This document shows positions 34,739 to 38,842 of a DNA stretch of 38,842 bases, piece by piece. Within the stretch, counting starts at the first letter, position 1, and every line of letters starts with the position of its first letter. Source of the stretch: Blautia luti (lineage in GTDB: Bacteria > Bacillota > Clostridia > Lachnospirales > Lachnospiraceae); NCBI RefSeq assembly GCF_013304735.1, contig NZ_JAAITI010000034.1:1-38842 (forward strand), given 5' to 3'. A program made the translations under genes and the position numbers. The notes beneath the pieces are model-generated. The model had not been told where the DNA came from, ran no database searches, and saw only the letters and a list, made by a program, of their open reading frames with translations.

Positions 34739-34802
34739 TCAGTGCCCTTCAAATACAAGGGGTGTGGCACTTTTATCTGCATACACGAAACATAGTAATG
34801 TT

Positions 34803-35084
34803 TTATCTCCGCTTACTTTTTTTCTGAATTCCTTTCATTTTCCGTTTTGTTATGAATTGATAGTCTGTTCTGAATCCACAGGTTTCGTGGAGATCGTCAG
34901 TGATTTTCTGACGTTCATATACCGGCATGAAACCCTGTTCTTCTACATCTGCAAATTTTATGTCTTTTAAAATATGGAGCAATTGTTCTGTAGTATAAGT
35001 TCCTTTCAAAGCGCGGTTTAATAACCGGATTTGTATAGGACTGAGTGATATAAAAGGACTCGGAATTTTTTGATTTTGATGTTG
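34803..35084 (-). pseudogene. C-terminal relic of a second transposase (IS1634-like)
   Basis: A minus-strand frame without a start codon encodes about 94 residues, including IRLLNRALKGTYTTEQLL and ITDDLHETCGFRTDYQFITK, and ends in a basic tail IQKKSKRR. This pattern is the typical C-terminus of IS1634/IS4-type DDE transposases. A stop at 35085-35087 cuts it off upstream and no catalytic core remains. It shows that the area was hit by more than one element. Family assignment is from memory of the C-terminal pattern and is moderate. Confidence 0.5.
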
Positions 35085-35263
35085 TTATACGCACAATAAT
35101 TACCGCTTCCACTGTTATAGTACATATCACTAAATATTACTATATAATAAAAATAAAAATTTGACAAAAAAATAAGCCTGTTTCAAGGCTTTGCGGTACT
35201 TTTTTGAATTTCAATGTGTCAAACTCCCGTGTAACAAGAAAATAAAAAAATATAAAGTTTTAG
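35085..35263. other. AT-rich spacer with a weak hairpin
   Basis: No gene is seen. AAGCCT (35174-35179) and AGGCTT (35186-35191) form a short hairpin followed after some bases by a T-run, possibly a weak terminator. Confidence 0.35.
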
Positions 35264-35292
35264 TTGTTGCCCGTTATCTTTTCTGATATAAT
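35264..35292 (+). promoter_or_regulatory. promoter of the nhaC-iadA operon
   Basis: TTGTTG (35264-35269) is followed after 17 bases by an extended -10, TGATATAAT (35284-35292). This is the best sigma-A-type promoter in the window. The start codon of the NhaC-family gene lies 75 bases downstream behind AAAGGAG. Confidence 0.7.
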
Positions 35293-35366
35293 AAGTCCAA
35301 ATCTTAATACTCTGCCGTGATAAAATGTGAAACTGTCACGAAGGAGGCTAAAAGGAGAAACTACAA

Positions 35367-36812
35367 ATGAAAGAAAAGAAAGAACGGGCCAAACGTCTGC
35401 CCACTTTTGCGGAATCGATCACACCGATCGTCGCAATGCTCCTGATCCTTACCATCGGAAAAGGCGTATTCGGCTACAGCACAGAGCCGCTTCTGATCAT
35501 GGTAGCTGCAATCGCAGCATTTATCGCGTTCCGTGTAGGCATTACCTGGGATGAGATGATGGATGAGATCTGCACCAAGATCGCAAAGGGCATGCCTGCC
35601 ATCCTGATTCTTGTATGTGTTGGCACTATGGTTGGTACCTGGATGGCATCCGGTACCATTCCGATGATGATTTATTACGGCGTCCAGATCGTAAACCCGA
35701 AATTCATGCTGGTTACCGCGTTCCTGATCGAGGCAGTGGTTTCGGTTGTTACCGGTACCTCCTGGGGTTCCGTTGCAACCATGGGTGTTGCCCTGATGGG
35801 AATCGCAAGCGCCCTTGGCGTATCCCTTCCGGCTACTGCAGGCGCCTGCATCGCAGGTTCCTACTTTGGTGACAAGATGTCTCCGCTGTCCGATACCACA
35901 AACCTGGCTCCGATCGCGGCAGGCAGCACACTGTATGAGCATATCGGACATATGTTCTACACCACTGTCCCAGCAACCATCGTTTCCCTGGTGGTATATG
36001 CCATTGTTGGTATGAACGCAGATGTAAGCGCAGATATTACTTCTGACACCGTTACTACTTTATTAAGCCAGCTTTCTTCCATGTACAGCTGGAACCTGCT
36101 GATCATCATTCCGGTAGTGATCGTGCTGGGCGGCTCCCTGCTTCAGAAGCCAACCATTCCGGTTATGCTTCTTTCTACTTTTGTAGCAGGCTTGGAGAGT
36201 GTCTTCATTCAGCACGTAGCGTTAGGAGATGTGTTAAAGGCAACCGTAAACGGTTTTGATGTATCCATGATCCACCGTGCAGGATTTGACACCGAGACCT
36301 GTTCCGAGGCCGTAACCAAGCTGTTAAACCGCGGCGGTATGAACGGCATTATGAGCACCACACTTCTGGTATTCTGCGCATTCTGCTTCGCAGGTATCAT
36401 GAGCCGGGCTGGCTGTCTGGATGTGGTACTCCAGAAGATCTTAAGCGTGGCAAAGAGTACCGGTGCGCTGATCACCGCAACCGTTGCAGCCTGCATTACC
36501 ATGGCACTGACCACCGGTAACTCTTACCTTGCCATTCTGATTCCGGGCGAGATGTTCCGTGACGCTTACAAAGAGCGCGGGCTTGCGGCAAAGAACCTGT
36601 CCAGAACCCTTGAGGATGCCGGTACCGTAGTTGTACCGCTGATCCCGTGGTCCGCAGCAGGTGCTTACATGGCTTCCACCCTTGGCGTAGAGACTTTGGA
36701 TTACCTTCCATGGGCAATCCTGTGCTACACCGGCTGGATTTTTGCAATCATCTGGGGCTTTACCGGATTTGGTATTGCCAAGCTCGATGATGAGAAGAAA
36801 AAGGAGAACTAA
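35367..36812 (+). CDS. NhaC-family Na+/H+ antiporter-type transporter
   Basis: A 481-residue membrane protein with about twelve helices of the NhaC family, which includes Na+/H+ antiporters and the malate-lactate exchanger MleN. The family hallmark GSYFGDKMSPLSDTTNLAP (about residues 164-182) is intact, as are the TGTSWGSVATMGVAL and TGNSYLAILIPGEM re-entrant segments. It is preceded by an AAAGGAGAAA ribosome binding site and followed after 5 bases by an IadA-like gene and then an intact isoaspartyl dipeptidase gene. That context suggests uptake or exchange of an amino acid or acidic dipeptide coupled to Na+, rather than pH control. The coding DNA looks GC-richer than its surroundings. Substrate unknown. 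Confidence 0.88.
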   Translation: MKEKKERAKRLPTFAESITPIVAMLLILTIGKGVFGYSTEPLLIMVAAIAAFIAFRVGITWDEMMDEICTKIAKGMPAILILVCVGTMVGTWMASGTIPMMIYYGVQIVNPKFMLVTAFLIEAVVSVVTGTSWGSVATMGVALMGIASALGVSLPATAGACIAGSYFGDKMSPLSDTTNLAPIAAGSTLYEHIGHMFYTTVPATIVSLVVYAIVGMNADVSADITSDTVTTLLSQLSSMYSWNLLIIIPVVIVLGGSLLQKPTIPVMLLSTFVAGLESVFIQHVALGDVLKATVNGFDVSMIHRAGFDTETCSEAVTKLLNRGGMNGIMSTTLLVFCAFCFAGIMSRAGCLDVVLQKILSVAKSTGALITATVAACITMALTTGNSYLAILIPGEMFRDAYKERGLAAKNLSRTLEDAGTVVVPLIPWSAAGAYMASTLGVETLDYLPWAILCYTGWIFAIIWGFTGFGIAKLDDEKKKEN

Positions 36813-36817
36813 ATACG

Positions 36818-37309
36818 ATGTCCAGAGTGCTTTTGATTAAAAACGCGAATCTGTATGATCCGGATCCAAAAGGAATCCGTGATATCCTGATCGTAGATGA
36901 AAAAGTATTTTCTGTGGCAGAACACATCGATCCACCGGAACTTTCTGCTCCGGTGGAAGTTGTTTCTGCAGATGGAAAAATGGTAATTCCTGGTTATGTG
37001 GACCAGCATGTTCATGTGATTGGCGGGGGCGGCGCAAAGCTTCTGGTTACACGGCTTTCTTCCCTGCATGAGGAAGTGCGTGATGCTGTAAAGGCAGGGG
37101 TTCCGGTGGAAAAAGCCATCCGCATCTGCGGGGAGAACCCGGCCAGAGCCAACGGATTATTCCCGAAAAAGGGCTGCATCCGTCCGGGCAGCGACGCGGA
37201 TCTTGTGATCCTGGATGAGGAATTTCTGGTAGATACGGTATTTGTCCGTGGACAGAAAATGGTGGAGTATGGAAAAGCACTGGTAAAAGGCACCTTTGAG
37301 ACAGACTGA
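36818..37309 (+). pseudogene. internally deleted isoaspartyl dipeptidase-like gene
   Basis: A 163-residue open frame matches both ends of an IadA-type amidohydrolase but lacks the middle. Residues 1-72 hold the N-terminal beta-domain and the HxH metal motif (H64, H66 in QHVHVIGGGG). From about residue 81 it jumps to the C-terminal part (SLHEEVRDAVKAGVPVEKAI, then GSDADLVILDEEF). About 220 residues are missing, including the expected carboxylated lysine, two histidines and the aspartate ligand. The frame is kept and ribosome binding site and stop are normal. It is probably an inactive deletion product of a tandem iadA copy; an intact paralogue follows 53 bases downstream. A non-catalytic expressed protein cannot be excluded. 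Confidence 0.8.
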
Positions 37310-37362
37310 CAGAAGCTTTGAAATAGAAAAGCGGAAAAGAAAGAGACAGGAGAATTGACATT

Positions 37363-38523
37363 ATGATCAAGTTACTGAAAAACGCGAATGTGTACGCACC
37401 GGAGAAACTGGGAAAGAAAGATATCCTTATTGAGGGGGAAAAAATCCTTCTGATGCAGGATACTATTGAGGGATATGAGGGACTTCCGGGAGTGGAAACC
37501 TATGATCTGGAGGGAAAGACCGTTGTTCCGGCTTACATTGACATGCACGTGCATATCACAGGCGGCGGCGGAGAGCAGGGGCCGGCATCCCGTGTACCGG
37601 AATCCCAGCTCAGTGAATTCTTCAAAAATGGTATTACCACGGTAGTCGGACTTCTGGGAACCGATGGCGTAACCCGCAGTGTGGAAAATCTGGTCGCAAA
37701 AGCTCGCGCCCTGACCGAAGAGGGCATGACCGTGTACACTCTGACCAGTTCCTATGGTTACCCGCCGACCACCCTGACCGGAAGTGTAGAGCGCGATATC
37801 ATCCTGGTTCCACCGATGATCGGTGTGAAGGTAGCGGTATCGGACCACAGAAGCTCCAACCCAGGCGGAGAAGAGCTGATCGCGCTGGCTACTGCAGCGC
37901 GCAGAGCCGGCTTACTCAGCAATACCCCTGGCCTGGTAACCATGCACATGGGTGACGGAGAGGGAAGACTGGATCCGATTTTCTATGTGCTGGATCATTC
38001 CGACGTTCCAGCCAAGAACCTGCTGCCGACCCACATCTTACGCAATCCTGGACTGATTGATGCCGGCGCGGATCTGGTGCGCCGTGGCGGCTACATTGAC
38101 TGCACCGCCGGCGCCGATGATGTGGAGGTCGAATCCGATGCTCTGAAGCTCTATGAGCTGTTGCACCGCGAAGATGTGAGCCTGGATCATGTAACCATGT
38201 CCAGTGACGCGTTCGGAAGCCAGCCGCGCTTCAACGAAGAGGGCGAGTGCATTGGCCTGACCTACGCGTCCCCGAAGTATCTGCACCGTACCATCCAGAT
38301 CCTGGTAAGAGAGGGCATGCCGCTGGAGGATGCCTTACAGCTTCTGACCAGCACTCCGGCCGTACTCCTTGGCAAAGAAGGAATCAAGGGCTGTGTAGCG
38401 GAAGGCGCAGACGCAGACCTTCTGGTACTGGATGAGAATCTCAACATCAACAGCCTGTTTGCCCGCGGCAAGGTCGCTGTGTGGGAGCAGGAAGTGAAGA
38501 TGAAGGGCAGATTCGAGCAGTAA
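37363..38523 (+). CDS. iadA: isoaspartyl (beta-aspartyl) dipeptidase
   Basis: A 386-residue zinc amidohydrolase that cleaves beta-aspartyl dipeptides arising from damaged proteins or diet. All key residues align with E. coli IadA at a nearly constant offset: H62 and H64 (HVHITGGGG), E71, Y131, K156 for the carboxylated lysine (MIGVKVAVSDHR), H195 (VTMHMGD), H224 (LPTHIL) and D282 (MSSDAFGS). Length is normal. It starts behind an AGGAG site and is the third gene of an operon with an NhaC-type transporter and a deleted paralogue. Coding DNA here is noticeably GC-richer than mmsB or the insertion element. After its stop comes another AGGAGAAGG site and a start-like GTG, but the following gene is replaced by an mmsB fragment. 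Confidence 0.93.
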   Translation: MIKLLKNANVYAPEKLGKKDILIEGEKILLMQDTIEGYEGLPGVETYDLEGKTVVPAYIDMHVHITGGGGEQGPASRVPESQLSEFFKNGITTVVGLLGTDGVTRSVENLVAKARALTEEGMTVYTLTSSYGYPPTTLTGSVERDIILVPPMIGVKVAVSDHRSSNPGGEELIALATAARRAGLLSNTPGLVTMHMGDGEGRLDPIFYVLDHSDVPAKNLLPTHILRNPGLIDAGADLVRRGGYIDCTAGADDVEVESDALKLYELLHREDVSLDHVTMSSDAFGSQPRFNEEGECIGLTYASPKYLHRTIQILVREGMPLEDALQLLTSTPAVLLGKEGIKGCVAEGADADLLVLDENLNINSLFARGKVAVWEQEVKMKGRFEQ

Positions 38524-38555
38524 GGAAAAACATACAGGAGAAGGACTGTGATTGA

Positions 38556-38759
38556 CTTATTGGTGGTGCTTCTGCTTATGGTGGTACCGGTACAGTTCCT
38601 GGTGTTATCATTGGTGCACTTCTGATGGGTGTTCTGAATCTTGGCATGAGTATCATGGGTATTGACCAGAATATCCAGAAGGTTGTTAAAGGTATGGTTC
38701 TTCTGGCAGCGGTTATCTTCGATGTTGTCAGCAAGAGAAAATCTTTTATCGTAAAATAA
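38556..38759 (+). pseudogene. 3' fragment of an mmsB permease gene
   Basis: The stretch encodes the last 67 residues of an MmsB permease (from LIGGASAYGG to KSFIVK and stop), identical in protein sequence to the complete gene at 31760-32935 except that its first residue is Leu where the complete gene has Phe. Upstream of about 38553 the similarity ends abruptly in what looks like the ribosome binding site and start of a different gene. It is therefore a truncated copy without its own start. It carries 12 silent differences from the intact gene in its first 172 bases, then none. Confidence 0.9.
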
Positions 38760-38842
38760 TAATAGTCAGCGAATCAGGACAGCAGGTTTTCGGAGTGATC
38801 CGGAACCTGCTGTTTTTGGGTGTATATACTGTTGTTTTATGT
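38561..38842 (+). repeat. right copy of the mmsB 3'-end direct repeat
   Basis: This copy pairs with 32737-33018, as described there, and includes a second copy of the operon terminator at 38779-38817. The repeat is still continuing at the last base of the window, so its true right end is unknown. Confidence 0.95.

Larger units (their letters stand above)
33283..34749 (+). mobile_element. IS1182-like insertion sequence with terminal inverted repeats
   Basis: Inverted repeats AAGGGCACTGAAAAA (33283-33297) and its complement (34735-34749) match perfectly over 15 bases and enclose a transposase gene and a hairpin; total about 1467 bp. No clear target-site duplication was seen (left flank ends TTTAA, right flank begins CAAAT). 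The transposase appears to lack its usual N-terminal domain, so the element is probably defective. A longer outer boundary that includes the fold-backs at 33149-33242 is also possible. Confidence 0.65.

Noticed and set aside
38548..38625. A 25-residue hydrophobic peptide (GTG start after AGGAGAAGG) after iadA
   Set aside because: It arises by joining the start of a lost gene to an out-of-frame mmsB fragment. It is most likely a junction accident.

Overview
The window looks like chromosomal DNA of a gut Firmicute, most likely a Lachnospiraceae (Blautia/Ruminococcus type). This is inferred from moderate GC content, strong AGGAGG-type ribosome binding sites and the gene content: plant-sugar ABC transporters without their own ATPase, AraC/YesM/YesN regulation, an araR-araA-FGGY kinase cluster, an Rpn-family nuclease, LarE and an oleate hydratase. 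No rRNA, tRNA or CRISPR array was seen.

Layout. (1) 0.1-8.1 kb: an alpha-galactoside utilisation locus. It holds a DUF624 membrane protein on the minus strand, then a substrate-binding protein, two permeases, a GH36 alpha-galactosidase and an AraC regulator. (2) 8.4-9.7 kb: a second, unrelated alpha-galactosidase of family GH4, standing alone between terminators. (3) 9.9-14.8 kb: an L-arabinose cluster with a GntR/LacI-type AraR and a likely self-operator, araA, an FGGY (AraK-like) kinase and a short pyrophosphatase-like protein. (4) 14.8-20.7 kb: a miscellaneous stretch with a DUF362 ferredoxin-like protein, a small unknown protein, a QueG-like iron-sulfur gene interrupted by an in-frame UAG, an Rpn-family nuclease with a 12-bp minisatellite, an MBL-fold hydrolase and larE. 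(5) 20.8-23.5 kb, minus strand: oleate hydratase and a TetR regulator. (6) 23.7-28.9 kb: a sugar-sensing operon with a membrane-anchored periplasmic-binding-type sensor, a YesM/LytS kinase, a YesN regulator and a XylF-like lipoprotein. It ends at a terminator and is followed directly by (7) 29.0-32.9 kb: a ChvE-MmsA-MmsB multiple-monosaccharide ABC transporter, its probable target. (8) 33.0-38.6 kb: an accessory block with fold-back RNA structures, an IS1182-like element, a transposase relic, an NhaC-family transporter, an internally deleted IadA-like gene and an intact isoaspartyl dipeptidase. This block lies between two copies of the 3' end of mmsB and its terminator. The window ends inside the second copy.

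How the genes work together. The first ABC system imports galactosides, which the two cytoplasmic alpha-galactosidases cleave. The arabinose genes channel L-arabinose toward the pentose phosphate pathway. The two-binding-protein sensor, kinase and regulator probably detect free monosaccharides (xylose, arabinose or galactose type) and switch on the ChvE-type importer. The most unusual items are the duplicated and diverged mmsB 3' end bracketing the 5.8-kb block, the two binding proteins around one kinase/regulator pair, the in-frame-deleted IadA paralogue, and a candidate ribosome-binding-site switch ahead of the Rpn gene.
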